A stretch of 61,971 bases of DNA from an uncultured Mediterraneibacter sp. (GCA_944381495.1 CALWLJ010000020.1:1-61971); one strand, 5' to 3'; shown: positions 46,461-55,817, numbered from the stretch's first letter. The notes: generated from the sequence alone by a model not told the origin. Made by a program: numbers and translations.

Positions 46461-46508
46461 AGCAGCTGTAATGTATGATATGCAGTACAGCTGTTATTTT
46501 TTTCATGT
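46461..46508 (+). terminator. terminator of the sugar-acid operon
   Basis: AATAGCAGCTGTA pairs with TACAGCTGTTATT and is followed by TTTTTTTC, 40 bases after the dehydratase stop. Confidence 0.88.
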
Positions 46509-46624
46509 TCAAACGTGTCTCAGGATACGGCCATTGTATTTCATCCATTACATTGCTAAAATAATAGTGGCTGATATTTCAGAACAAAAATCTGACTCAT
46601 TATAAATAGACGAGGTGTATTTCC

Positions 46625-47536
46625 ATGCTTGATTTTTTAAAGGACGAACAGATCGACCCGGAACTTCTGAAGGGAATCGAGGACTTCCGTCGGCAGTTTC
46701 CGCCGGAGGAGGCCTCCTCTTCCGGAGCTCATCCGCGATATGTATACTACGGCAGAGAGGTCTGGGAGCAGGCTCTGTCAGCGCTGCTCTGCGGAGAGAA
46801 TCTGCTGCTGGCCGGATCCAAGGCCACGGGCAAAAACGTGCTGGCGGAGAATCTGGCCGCTCTCTTCGGCAGGCCGTCTTACAATGTCTCTTTTCATATT
46901 AATATGGACGCGTCTTTCATGATCGGAGCAGATACATTCCGGGACAGGCAGGTTGTCTTCCGTCCCGGCCCGGTATATGAGTCTGCTGCCCGGGGCGGAT
47001 TCTGCATCCTGGATGAGATTAACATGGCCCGCAACGAAGCGCTGGCCGTGCTCCATTCTGTCCTGGACTTCCGCCGGGTCATCAATGTTCCCGGATATGA
47101 CAGCATCCAGGTCCACGGCGCGGCAAGGTTTATTGCCACCATGAACTACGGATATGCGGGGACAAGAGAACTGAATGAGGCGCTGGCTTCCCGTTTCATG
47201 GTGATCCATATGCCGGAGATCACGGAAGAAAATCTGGTAAAGCTCCTCCGCCGGGAATTTCCTGCTATGAAAAAGGAATATACTCAGCAGTTTGCGGGTC
47301 TGTTTACAGATATCGGAAAGAAATGCAAAAGCGGAGAACTGACGGCCCGTGTGCTGGATCTGAGAGGACTGCTGGACTCCATCCGCCTGATGCGCAGAGG
47401 GCTCTCCCCGCTGCTTGCTCTGGATATGGGGATCACAAACAAGACATTTGACACCTATGAGCAGTCGCTGGTCCGTGATATCATAGCATCCCGGATATCG
47501 AAAAAGGCTGACCGGCACTCCGTATTTGATTTGTAA
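46625..47536 (+). CDS. MoxR/NorQ-type AAA+ ATPase with altered P-loop
   Basis: 303 residues. Walker A GSKATGKN (64-71) lacks the usual Ser/Thr after Lys. Walker B GFCILDEINMAR and a sensor-like IATMNYGYAGTRELN follow. It resembles NorQ/CbbQ/MoxR ATPases and is followed after 87 bases by a VWA protein. Loss of the P-loop Thr/Ser may lower ATP hydrolysis. GAGGTG precedes the ATG. Unrelated in detail to the MoxR gene at 34254. Confidence 0.85.
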   Translation: MLDFLKDEQIDPELLKGIEDFRRQFPPEEASSSGAHPRYVYYGREVWEQALSALLCGENLLLAGSKATGKNVLAENLAALFGRPSYNVSFHINMDASFMIGADTFRDRQVVFRPGPVYESAARGGFCILDEINMARNEALAVLHSVLDFRRVINVPGYDSIQVHGAARFIATMNYGYAGTRELNEALASRFMVIHMPEITEENLVKLLRREFPAMKKEYTQQFAGLFTDIGKKCKSGELTARVLDLRGLLDSIRLMRRGLSPLLALDMGITNKTFDTYEQSLVRDIIASRISKKADRHSVFDL

Positions 47537-47623
47537 TCTGCCTTTCTCATCAACAGGCTGACTGCTGACAGGCCCACGCCACTTACAGAAATAAACTACT
47601 TTCACAGAAACAGGACAAAAAAC

Positions 47624-49366
47624 ATGGCACACTCTGACAATACTTCCTCCGCCCGCAGACGGGCGCTGAACATGATCTGGACCGCCGCCGGAGAATATGG
47701 CTTTGAACCGGAATTCATGGCTTTCCTTCAAGACGGCAGCCCGGATTTTTATCTAAATTCTATCATCGGATATGTACACAAATGGTATGATCAGGATATC
47801 CTGCGTCAACTGTACGATATTATTGACGGCGCGCTCCTGAAGGAGACCTTTGACGGGCTCCTCTGGATCGGACTGGAGAGCTGCGCCTTTGCCCGGGAAT
47901 CTGCCTGCCGTCCTGTACTGGCGGAAATGCGCGCCGCCTGTGCAGAAAGCTTTTTCGCCCAGCAGCTCACCCGTTCCCGGCAGCAGTGGATGGCTCAGAA
48001 CAGCCTGGTCTACGCGCTCCAGGAGGCCCGCTGGCGCACAGTCCTTGGCCGGCCGGCAGGTCTGAAAAATCCCTGGGAGAAACGTCTTTTCCAAGAGCTG
48101 AACTACGGCGGAGACATGGACGCCAGGGATATCAGGAACCGGACGCTGGACATCTTCCGGAGATATTTTCATTTTGACGGAGTCTCCGGACGCCTGCCCC
48201 TGTCCCGGCTGCGCCGGGTTCTTGGAAATATGACCCGGAAAGCACTTCCGGTCCGGTTCACCCGCTCGGAGGATCTCCGTTTCGGCTCCTCTTCCACCGG
48301 AGGGGCTGTCACTGCACGAAAGGGAAAAGATCTCAGGCCCATTTCAGCCGCTCAGGAGGAAAGAGACCGGCTCTACATCGAGAACTGCTTCGGGCTTCCC
48401 CTCTTTGACCGGGAAACCGCCGCCGAAATCGACGAAACGCTCTGCACAGACCGGCATCTAGGCTGCCATATCTACTTTACCGACGGCAGACATGGCGCTC
48501 CCGCTTCCGATCCGCTGATCCGGAAGACACTGCGGGACGCGGAAGCTCAGCGGGATAAGAATCTGGAACGCTTCAGGAACCGCCGGCGGATCTACCGGAA
48601 CAGCATCACCCGCCTTGCCCGCCAGATAGAAAATGCCCTTCTTGTCTACCCTCAGCCCCTGAAGGTACCCGCCCGCTCCGGACGCCTCATGCCATCCCGG
48701 GTGTGGAGGGCACTGTACCTGAATGACGACCGGATCTTCAGCGATACATATGAAGAGGAACAGCCGGACTTCTCCGTCGATATCATGCTGGACGCATCCG
48801 CCTCCCGGCTCCAGAGTCAGGAAACCATCGCCGCCCAGGGCTATGTGATCGCAGAAAGTCTCCGCCTGTGCCGTATCCCCGCACAGATCTACTCCTTCCT
48901 GAGTCTCCGGGGGCATACCGTCATGAGGCTGTTCTGCGGATACGACGGAAAAGAAAAGGCAGAAAATATCTTCGACTACTTCGCCGCCGGATGGAACCGG
49001 GACGGGCTGGCTCTCCGGGGCGCTTCCCATCTCATGGAACACTCCCCCGCCGGGAACCGGATCCTCATCATTCTGACCGACGCCAGCCCCAACGATGACC
49101 GGCGGATCCCGCCTGACAGGACAGACGGCCGTCTCACCGGCAGAGACTACTCCGGAGAAGCCGGGATCGAGGATACCGCCGCAGAAGTACGGCAGCTGAG
49201 GAAAGACGGCGTCCGGGTAATGGCCGTCCTCAACGGAGAAGACGGCGCTGCAGAGGCCGCAAGGAAGATTTACGGAGATGATTTCACTCGGATCGAGCGG
49301 ATTGAAAATCTGTCGGATGCGGTAGGGCTGCTGATCCAGAGACAGATTGAAAAGATGCAGCGGTGA
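47624..49366 (+). CDS. NorD/CobT-type VWA protein
   Basis: 580 residues. A long helical N-terminal half leads to a C-terminal VWA domain with MIDAS DASAS (IMLDASASRLQSQ), NRDGLALRGAS and LTDASPND. Arrangement and length recall NorD and similar partners of MoxR/NorQ ATPases. The pair probably remodels or activates a metalloenzyme; no such enzyme is nearby except the sugar-acid dehydratase upstream (inference, weak). AGGAC precedes the ATG. Confidence 0.82.
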   Translation: MAHSDNTSSARRRALNMIWTAAGEYGFEPEFMAFLQDGSPDFYLNSIIGYVHKWYDQDILRQLYDIIDGALLKETFDGLLWIGLESCAFARESACRPVLAEMRAACAESFFAQQLTRSRQQWMAQNSLVYALQEARWRTVLGRPAGLKNPWEKRLFQELNYGGDMDARDIRNRTLDIFRRYFHFDGVSGRLPLSRLRRVLGNMTRKALPVRFTRSEDLRFGSSSTGGAVTARKGKDLRPISAAQEERDRLYIENCFGLPLFDRETAAEIDETLCTDRHLGCHIYFTDGRHGAPASDPLIRKTLRDAEAQRDKNLERFRNRRRIYRNSITRLARQIENALLVYPQPLKVPARSGRLMPSRVWRALYLNDDRIFSDTYEEEQPDFSVDIMLDASASRLQSQETIAAQGYVIAESLRLCRIPAQIYSFLSLRGHTVMRLFCGYDGKEKAENIFDYFAAGWNRDGLALRGASHLMEHSPAGNRILIILTDASPNDDRRIPPDRTDGRLTGRDYSGEAGIEDTAAEVRQLRKDGVRVMAVLNGEDGAAEAARKIYGDDFTRIERIENLSDAVGLLIQRQIEKMQR

Positions 49367-49561
49367 GCGGACAGTGATTTTCCGGACGGGGGACAGCATA
49401 TGTCATTTTGAAAATGTTAATGTAGAGACTTATCAGGCAATGCGGACGCTTCTTCATTCGGAAAGAGTGATGACGGATATGAGTAAACATAATAGCGGGA
49501 AGGAGACTCGGATAAAGAGGATATAAAAAATATACCGGAGTAACAGACAATATAATCAGCA

Positions 49562-49602
49562 GGGGCGGAATGATCACCCGATTGATGATCACTCCGCCCC
49601 TC
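49562..49602. terminator. hairpin between convergent genes
   Basis: GGGGCGGA-TGATCA and TGATCA-TCCGCCCC arms form a strong stem between the VWA gene and the convergent lipoprotein gene, without a clear T-run. Likely a shared end of transcription. Confidence 0.6.
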
Positions 49603-49619
49603 TCTAAAGGTCTCCCGAA

Positions 49620-50468
49620 TCAGGACGCCGTACGGAAGCCATATTCCACATAACCGTTTTCCCATTCTGCATGTATAAGATAACGGTATCCCAGCTCCAC
49701 TCTCTCTATCGTAAACTGTCCCTGTTCATCCTCAGGCGCAGTCTCCACATTTTCTCCATCAGAACTTTCTGCGTCAGCTCCCTCCATATTGTCCGGCCAG
49801 CGCAGAACCGTCACTTTTTCCGGGGCTTTTGAAAAAAACAGCGTCACATCGGTCGGCTCTTCTATATTAATCTCATTGATTTCCGTCCACGCTGTGATAT
49901 GAGCGGTATCCGCGATCTCAGACCGTGTCTCTCCGTTTTTCTCCTCATAAGACCACTCATATCCGCCCGTTGTGGCGGACGCAGTCACCTGTGCCAGTGA
50001 GGTCGTATACTCCACATTCATGAAAGGAACTTCTGAGGGGTCCGGCTCCTGATAAATTTCATCCACGATTGCCTGATACTGATCCGCGTCTGACGGATTT
50101 CCCTCTGCTTCTACCTGAATGCTCTCCACACCGGGATACTGCCCCGGATAACTCTCCAGCATGATTCCGTCTCCCATAATCCTCAGGATATTTCCTTTCT
50201 CCAGATCTTCCTGACTGATGGAATTGCCCTCTGCATCATAGATCTCCTCCGGCATCGTCACGGTGAATACCGCCCCTGTATCCTGATCCACCATGATATA
50301 CCCGTTCTCCTCACCGTATGGGACATACATAGCCACGGTCTCAACCTCTGCAGCCTCCGTCTTCGGTTTCTCCTCCGCCGCCGGCTCTGACGCGCATCCT
50401 CCTGCAGTAAAAGTCAGGAACGCAGCTGCGGCGATAAACAGATAGTTTCCCCATTTTCTGTTATTCAT
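49620..50468 (-). CDS. lipoprotein of unknown function
   Basis: 282 residues. A signal peptide ends in lipobox AGGC (Cys25), followed by a low-complexity Glu/Ala-rich stretch, then a beta-rich domain. A short acidic stretch (GADAESSDGENVETAPEDEQ) lies near the C-terminus. No family recognised. GGGAGGAG upstream of the ATG. Likely attached to the outside of the membrane. Confidence 0.75.
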   Translation of the reverse strand: MNNRKWGNYLFIAAAAFLTFTAGGCASEPAAEEKPKTEAAEVETVAMYVPYGEENGYIMVDQDTGAVFTVTMPEEIYDAEGNSISQEDLEKGNILRIMGDGIMLESYPGQYPGVESIQVEAEGNPSDADQYQAIVDEIYQEPDPSEVPFMNVEYTTSLAQVTASATTGGYEWSYEEKNGETRSEIADTAHITAWTEINEINIEEPTDVTLFFSKAPEKVTVLRWPDNMEGADAESSDGENVETAPEDEQGQFTIERVELGYRYLIHAEWENGYVEYGFRTAS

Positions 50469-50595
50469 CCTCTTTTCTCCTCCCTTCAGGAACTGATCTT
50501 TATTCGCGTTTCTAATCTGAAATTATACATGATATATCCCGACTTGGGAACCCGGGAAATTCTTCTTCCGAGCTGCATTCAAAAGAACATGGAAA

Positions 50596-50629
50596 CATGT
50601 CCGCTTGGCTCGTTGCTCGCGGGAATAAA
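50596..50629 (+). repeat. second copy of the 34-nt shared intergenic sequence
   Basis: Bases 50596-50629 match 44619-44652 at 32 of 34 positions; the shared core contains TCCGCTTGGC and GCTCGCGGGAATAAA. The flanking left sides differ (here ACATGGAAACATGT). Both copies sit in intergenic hairpin regions on the plus strand. Confidence 0.8.
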
Positions 50630-50667
50630 AGTCGTCGCACAAAAGGCATTACAGTTCACACTGCAGT

Positions 50668-50713
50668 CAAAAGGCTGCGGCAATTCAGTGAAAATACTGT
50701 ACAGCCGCAGCCT
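50668..50713 (-). terminator. terminator of the MalY/APC/RidA operon
   Basis: AGGCTGCGGC and GCCGCAGCCT form a 10-bp stem with an inner CAGT/ACTG, followed on the minus strand by TTTTGAC, 34 bases past the last stop. Confidence 0.8.
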
Positions 50714-50746
50714 CTCTTCTCTTGTTCCTCTTCACTCTATTGAGCA

Positions 50747-51973
50747 TCACTTATGGAATACATATTTGTCCAGACGGTCAAATGCTTCCTTTACTCTGGA
50801 CAGCGGGAGCGCCAGATTCATCCGGATTCCGTAAGGACTGTGGAAGGGCCTTCCGTCCTGCCAGAGTACGCCTACCTCAAGGCCGGCGATCTGGAGCTCA
50901 TCAATGGTCTTCCCGTTTTCCCTGCACCACTCTTCGCAGTCCAGAAGGAGCATATACGTTCCCTGGGGCTTTACTACCTTTACCCCCTGGAAATGTTCAC
51001 GGATGAAATCACAGGCATAGTCGATATTTCCCGTAAGCACCTGACAGAGCTGATCCGTCCACTCATATCCCTCCGGCTTATAGGCGCCGATGAGAGCGTA
51101 CATGGACAGCACGTTCATGTCATTGTAATGAGGAAGGGATGACTCCTTATCAATCCGATCCTTCAGCCATTTATTATATATGATATGATAACTGCCGATC
51201 AACCCTGCCAGATTGAATGTCTTGGACGGGGCATAGAGGGCTACTGTTCTCTGCCTTGCGTCCTCGGAAATGCTCTGAGCCGGGATATGTTTATGCCCCG
51301 TCAGGATCAGATCGGACCATATCTCATCGGAGACCACATAGACGTCATATTTCCGGTAAAGCTCCATCATCTTCTCCAGCTCTTCTCTCTCCCAGACTCT
51401 GCCGGTAGGATTGTGAGGCGAGCAGAGGATTGCCGCATGGATGTTGTTCTCCACGATCTTTTTCTCCATATCCTCCAGGTCCATCCGCCAGATTCCTTCC
51501 TCATCAAGCACCAGAGGACTGAGCACCATGTTATAGCCATTGTTGGAAAGTGCTCCGGTAAATCCGATATAAGTGGGAGAATGGAGCAGTACAGAATCCC
51601 CCTTCGAGCAGAGGACATTCAGCGCACTCACCACTCCTCCCAGAACACCGTTCTCATAACCGATATTCTCTTTCTTCAGACCTGTAACTCCGTTCCTCGT
51701 CTCCTGCCACCGGATGATCTCACTGTAGTACTCATCCCTGGGAGCGAAATATCCGTATGCCGGATGCTTCGCCCTCTCAATAATGGCCTCCGGAATGGTC
51801 GGCACGGTGGGAAAGTTCATATCCGCCACCCACATGGGGATCCGGTCGAATCCCGGTTTCAGTTTCGCTTTTGAAAAATAGTCTGCTCCAAAGCAGTCGT
51901 CCCGCTCCGGCGCGTCCACCGCAATAGCGTCTTTTCCTCTTCTGTCGAGGATACTGGTAAAATCGTACTGCAT
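50747..51973 (-). CDS. MalY/PatB-type PLP C-S lyase/aminotransferase (paralogue 1)
   Basis: 408 residues, fold type I PLP enzyme. PLP lysine in APSKTFNLAGL, with the MalY/PatB opening FDRIPMWVADMNFPTVPTIPEAI and CSPHNPTGRVW. Such enzymes cleave C-S bonds of cystathionine or cysteine conjugates, or transaminate. Last gene of an operon of two MalY paralogues, a permease and RidA. AGAGGGAG precedes the ATG. The exact substrate is not deducible. Confidence 0.9.
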   Translation of the reverse strand: MQYDFTSILDRRGKDAIAVDAPERDDCFGADYFSKAKLKPGFDRIPMWVADMNFPTVPTIPEAIIERAKHPAYGYFAPRDEYYSEIIRWQETRNGVTGLKKENIGYENGVLGGVVSALNVLCSKGDSVLLHSPTYIGFTGALSNNGYNMVLSPLVLDEEGIWRMDLEDMEKKIVENNIHAAILCSPHNPTGRVWEREELEKMMELYRKYDVYVVSDEIWSDLILTGHKHIPAQSISEDARQRTVALYAPSKTFNLAGLIGSYHIIYNKWLKDRIDKESSLPHYNDMNVLSMYALIGAYKPEGYEWTDQLCQVLTGNIDYACDFIREHFQGVKVVKPQGTYMLLLDCEEWCRENGKTIDELQIAGLEVGVLWQDGRPFHSPYGIRMNLALPLSRVKEAFDRLDKYVFHK

Positions 51974-51992
51974 GTTCTCCCTCTTTTCTGAT

Positions 51993-52361
51993 TTATTTTT
52001 CTGCTATGGCTTCAATCTCACAGAGAGCGCCCTTCGGAAGGTCTTTCACAGCGAAGCAGCTTCTCGCCGGTTTTGACACAAAATACTTTTCATACACCGC
52101 ATTGAACGCCCCGAAGTCACTGATATCAGCCAGAAAACATGTTGTCTTGACCACCTTTGTAAAGTCACTGCCTGCCGCCTCAAGAACTGCGCCCACATTC
52201 CTGCAGCTCTGTTCAGCCTGTGCTTCAATCGTCTCCGGCATGTTTCCTGTAGCCGGGTCCGCCGGGAGCTGTCCGGATGTAAATACAATATTTCCAGTCT
52301 CCATTCCCTGAGAATAGGGGCCTACTGCCGCCGGTGCATTATTTGTCTCAATTACCTTCAT
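51993..52361 (-). CDS. ridA: RidA family 2-iminobutanoate/2-iminopropanoate deaminase
   Basis: 122 residues. Typical RidA: AVGPYSQGMETGNIVFTSGQLP, then CFLADISDFGAFNAVYEKYF and ARSCFAVKDLPKGALCEIEAIA with the conserved Arg and Glu. Hydrolyses reactive imines/enamines such as 2-aminoacrylate released by PLP lyases. Its place next to two MalY enzymes fits that use. AGGAGG upstream. Confidence 0.95.
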   Translation of the reverse strand: MKVIETNNAPAAVGPYSQGMETGNIVFTSGQLPADPATGNMPETIEAQAEQSCRNVGAVLEAAGSDFTKVVKTTCFLADISDFGAFNAVYEKYFVSKPARSCFAVKDLPKGALCEIEAIAEK

Positions 52362-52399
52362 CTTTATTCCTCCTGAAACATTTTTATTTTATCACAATT

Positions 52400-53740
52400 T
52401 TATTCTGATTCGTAGCTGATCTCCGCGTTCACATGCCCGAATTTATCTACAAGGAATCCAAACGCAAGGGCGATTACTACCACTACGATATTTGCTGCCA
52501 TCTCTAACGGCTCCAGAGTATAAAGACTCATATAAGCCGAGAACCCAGCCGCCAGTACTCCGATCACAGTCCATACCTTAAGGGCTGTGTCACTTACATG
52601 CCATTTTGACTTCTTCCATTCTTCCGGAATGATCTTGGGCAGCCGGAACAGGCATGCCGCAAGCATGATATCGACTACAGAAGATGAAAATACGGATGTT
52701 CCGGAAAGTGTGTCCATATCAATACCAAAGATCAGCGGGATAACGCCTACCAGATAAAACAGGGTAAGCAGTACATGTGGCGTCTTGAACCGGTCATTGA
52801 CCGCCCCAAGCCATTTCGGGAACCAGCCGTCCGCACATCCCTGAAGCAGCGGTTTTGTAGCCCAGCCGAACTGAGAGTTCAGCGTAGTCAGGATAGCAAA
52901 CACAGCTCCGCCTACGATAAAGAATGCATAGAGCGGTCCGGGCAGGATCTCAGCGGCAACAAGAGTCAGAGGCTTTCCGCCCACAAGTTCTACCGGGAGA
53001 ACTCCACTTGCCACAACTGCCATAAAGGCATACACAAGAGCAACGCCCACTGTAACTCCGATGATCACCGGAGGCATATCCTTTGTGGGATTCTTCGCCT
53101 CAGCGCTGAAATTGACGATAGTCTGCGCACCGCTGGTTGCAAAGGTAAGGAGCGCCGCCGCACTAAGAAAGCTCATTGCCCCATTCTGGAAAAATCCATC
53201 CGGATTCAGATAGGCCGCGGGATCCACCCGGATAATACCAAACGCACAGAACACTGCGATGGCAAGCAGAAGGCAGACAACCAGGACTCCCTGTACCCTT
53301 GCCGCACTTTTTACTCCTACAAGGTTGATCACATACATTACCGTCAGTACAATGACACCCACCACAGTAACGTTCAGACCGTCAATGGCAGAACAGAGAT
53401 ACTGTGCCACAGAAAGCCCGTACATACTGATAGCAATATTCATCAGAATATGTACGATCAGATAAGCTCCTCCGATCTTCTGTCCTCCGAACAGAGAGAC
53501 ATAGGTATAATTTCCGCCTCTCATACGGATCGTGCCCATAACAAAAAATCTTGGTGTGATAACAAGAAGCGTAAGGATCGAAGCCATGATAAACGCCAGG
53601 CTGGCAGCTCTTCCGGTCAGTCCGATCGCCGTCGGCAGCATGGAGAAGATCCCGGCCCCGATCACCTGCCCGATGGCGATAAATGCCAGGTCCTTTTTCC
53701 CCAGAACACGTTTCAAATTTTTTGTGGTTACTTCTGCCAT
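52400..53740 (-). CDS. APC-superfamily amino acid permease
   Basis: 446 residues, about 12 membrane segments. Signature GQVIGAGIFSMLPTAIGLTGRAASLAF and later AEAKNPTKDMP. It starts directly after the stop of MalY paralogue 2 (TAA then ATG), so they are coupled. It probably imports the amino acid the flanking lyases cleave. Confidence 0.9.
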   Translation of the reverse strand: MAEVTTKNLKRVLGKKDLAFIAIGQVIGAGIFSMLPTAIGLTGRAASLAFIMASILTLLVITPRFFVMGTIRMRGGNYTYVSLFGGQKIGGAYLIVHILMNIAISMYGLSVAQYLCSAIDGLNVTVVGVIVLTVMYVINLVGVKSAARVQGVLVVCLLLAIAVFCAFGIIRVDPAAYLNPDGFFQNGAMSFLSAAALLTFATSGAQTIVNFSAEAKNPTKDMPPVIIGVTVGVALVYAFMAVVASGVLPVELVGGKPLTLVAAEILPGPLYAFFIVGGAVFAILTTLNSQFGWATKPLLQGCADGWFPKWLGAVNDRFKTPHVLLTLFYLVGVIPLIFGIDMDTLSGTSVFSSSVVDIMLAACLFRLPKIIPEEWKKSKWHVSDTALKVWTVIGVLAAGFSAYMSLYTLEPLEMAANIVVVVIALAFGFLVDKFGHVNAEISYESE

Positions 53741-54931
53741 TTATTTCAGCCCCCTTTCACGGATCTGCATGATCACCGCATTCACTGCTTTTTCCACGTT
53801 TTCCATTGATGTGGCAAGGTTCAGACGGATAAATGTTCCGCAATTATCCGAAAAGACATTTCCAAAGTCCGGGACTACCTGGGCCTTCTCCTGGACCATA
53901 TCCACGATCTCGTCCGCAGATACATAGGCTCCCAGATCCACCCAGAAGAGATACGTTCCCTCCAGCGGCGTGACGATCGACTCCGGAAGTTCCTTTTCGA
54001 ACGTATTCTTCGCATATTCATAATTCTCCCAGATGACCTTCAGCAGATCCTCCAGCCAGTCGGCCCCGCATCTGTATGCCGCTTCCACAGCCACATAGCT
54101 CATCAGGCAGGCTGTATCTACATGGGGAGACACTTCATAGGCGTCAAAAACTTTCCGCTTCTCTTCTGAAGGGATCACCACAAAAGAGTTCTTCAATCCG
54201 GCCAGATTGAAGGTCTTGGAAGCAGACGCCATCAGAATGACATTGTCCTTATATTTCCCGTTTTCCACATTCAGGGAACTGATGTGAGTATGGCCGCTGT
54301 ATACAAAATCCTGATGGATCTCATCAGCTATGATCATAACGCCATGTCTGCCGCATATGTCAAAGAGCTGTTCCAGTTCCTTTTCTTCCCACACTCTTCC
54401 CACAGGATTATGGGGAGAGCAGAGAATAAACATCTTAACATCCTCGTCCACGATTTTTCTCTCGAAATCTTCGAAATCTACCGTATATCTGCCCTCAGTG
54501 GGAACGAGCTCGCTCCTTACCAGCTTTCTCTTCAGATCAAGGATCGCTTCATGGAAAGGATAATAAACCGGCGTGTTGATGATGACCGCATCTCCCGGCT
54601 GAGTAAACGCCTGGATACACCAGTAGATTCCCGTCACGATTCCCGGTGAGAAACGGATCCACTCCTTCTCGATCTCCACCTGATGACGTTCCTTTTCCCA
54701 GGTGATAAACGCCTCCAGATAGGGATCCGGAGTGATCGTATATCCAAAGGCTCCATGTTCTACGCGGCGGATCATTGCCTCTGTCACAGCTTCAGGAACT
54801 TTAAAATCCATATCCGCCACTGACATGGAAATCACATGCTCTTTCCCCTGCTCTTCCGGACTGTCCCATTTGTAACACCAGGTTCCTCTCCGGTCTACAT
54901 AATAACGTTCTGTAAATTCTTTTGTGTTCAT
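53741..54931 (-). CDS. MalY/PatB-type PLP C-S lyase/aminotransferase (paralogue 2)
   Basis: 396 residues. PLP lysine in SASKTFNLAGLKNSF, opening with CYKWDSPEEQGKEHVISMSVADMDFKVPEAV, CSPHNPVGRVWEEKEL. First structural gene of the operon. Probably differs from paralogue 1 in substrate. AGGAGG 8 bases upstream. Promoter and palindromic operator lie at 55018-55069. Confidence 0.9.
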   Translation of the reverse strand: MNTKEFTERYYVDRRGTWCYKWDSPEEQGKEHVISMSVADMDFKVPEAVTEAMIRRVEHGAFGYTITPDPYLEAFITWEKERHQVEIEKEWIRFSPGIVTGIYWCIQAFTQPGDAVIINTPVYYPFHEAILDLKRKLVRSELVPTEGRYTVDFEDFERKIVDEDVKMFILCSPHNPVGRVWEEKELEQLFDICGRHGVMIIADEIHQDFVYSGHTHISSLNVENGKYKDNVILMASASKTFNLAGLKNSFVVIPSEEKRKVFDAYEVSPHVDTACLMSYVAVEAAYRCGADWLEDLLKVIWENYEYAKNTFEKELPESIVTPLEGTYLFWVDLGAYVSADEIVDMVQEKAQVVPDFGNVFSDNCGTFIRLNLATSMENVEKAVNAVIMQIRERGLK

Positions 54932-55017
54932 AAATGAATCCTCCTGTTGGACTGCAGACTCCCGCAGCTTTTCCTTTACTTTACATTCATTTTATGAGTT
55001 GCTGCATATTTTTTATA

Positions 55018-55069
55018 TGCTTAACTGTTAAGCATCTTAACTATAGCATCAGATAACTATATTGTCAAC
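55018..55069 (-). promoter_or_regulatory. promoter with palindromic operator of the MalY operon
   Basis: On the minus strand TTGACA (55064-55069) and TATAGT (55041-55046) are 17 bases apart. Just downstream of the -10 lies a perfect 19-bp palindrome ATGCTTAACTGTTAAGCAT (55018-55036), where a repressor would block initiation; a half-site is repeated near 55037-55043. The MarR gene directly upstream is the obvious candidate. Confidence 0.75.
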
Positions 55070-55177
55070 GCACTTTGCATAATTTATTCCGATAATCCAA
55101 TAAGAATTTTACTTTTTTGCCAAAAAAAGAGACAGAACAGGAGGATTGTATCATCTATCTTCCTTTCTGTCTCTTCT

Positions 55178-55654
55178 TCAAACTTCTCTACTCTCTTTAA
55201 CATCCAGCATAAACGTGCGGTTGAGCTGTTCCTGTATGGCAATATAAGTGTCCAAATCTCTCATGGAAAATCCGTCAAGTCCATGGAATGTACGCAGATA
55301 ACATGCCTTCTCAAATGCGTCATGCTTCTTGTATATTTCTGTTCCCTCTTCTGTCAGATAGAGGTTGTACTCCCGGTTGTTCTCCCTATTTCTCCGCTGG
55401 TCCACCCAGCCCTTTTCCCGCAGTCTCCGTATCAGCTGACTGCAGGCGCTGGGCGTTTTCTTCAGAATGTGTGCGATCTCCGCAGCAGTGATCCCTTCTC
55501 TGTCACCGATGATATGTATCACCTGTGACTCCGCCTGAAAAAGCACAACCCCGTTATAGTCATGCAGCAGACTGTCATACTCGATCGTCAGGGAGCATCC
55601 CTCGTCAAATGCTTCGATCAGTTTTTCAAATTTACTATATCTCTCTTTATCCAT
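55178..55654 (-). CDS. MarR-family regulator
   Basis: 158 residues. Winged helix with ITAAEIAHILKKTPSACSQLIRRLREKGWVDQRRNRENNREYNLYLTEEG, flanked by dimerising helices. Probably represses the MalY operon via the palindrome at 55018-55036. The ribosome site is weak. Confidence 0.88.
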   Translation of the reverse strand: MDKERYSKFEKLIEAFDEGCSLTIEYDSLLHDYNGVVLFQAESQVIHIIGDREGITAAEIAHILKKTPSACSQLIRRLREKGWVDQRRNRENNREYNLYLTEEGTEIYKKHDAFEKACYLRTFHGLDGFSMRDLDTYIAIQEQLNRTFMLDVKESREV

Positions 55655-55726
55655 ATACCATGTCTGTTCCCGATTCCCTCACACAGGGATTCAGGCAAAC
55701 CTCCCCAAGAATTATTCACATAACAG

Positions 55727-55768
55727 TTCAGCCATACAGCTGTTTTCCACATGATGCAGGCTGAACTA
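55727..55768 (-). promoter_or_regulatory. leader hairpin of the MarR gene
   Basis: AGTTCAGCC and GGCTGAACT form a perfect 9-bp stem in the long leader, between the promoter at 55788-55817 and the MarR start. Confidence 0.5.
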
Positions 55769-55787
55769 TTACTTATTCACAGCTATT

Positions 55788-55817
55788 ATTATAATATTCC
55801 CGGATCCCAGGTGTCAA
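55788..55817 (-). promoter_or_regulatory. promoter of the MarR gene
   Basis: TTGACA (55812-55817) and TATAAT (55788-55793) are 18 bases apart on the minus strand, about 130 bases before the start codon. Confidence 0.7.

Noticed and set aside
49284-49592. Open frame overlapping the end of the VWA gene
   Set aside because: Unlikely composition and it runs across the gene end and hairpin region.
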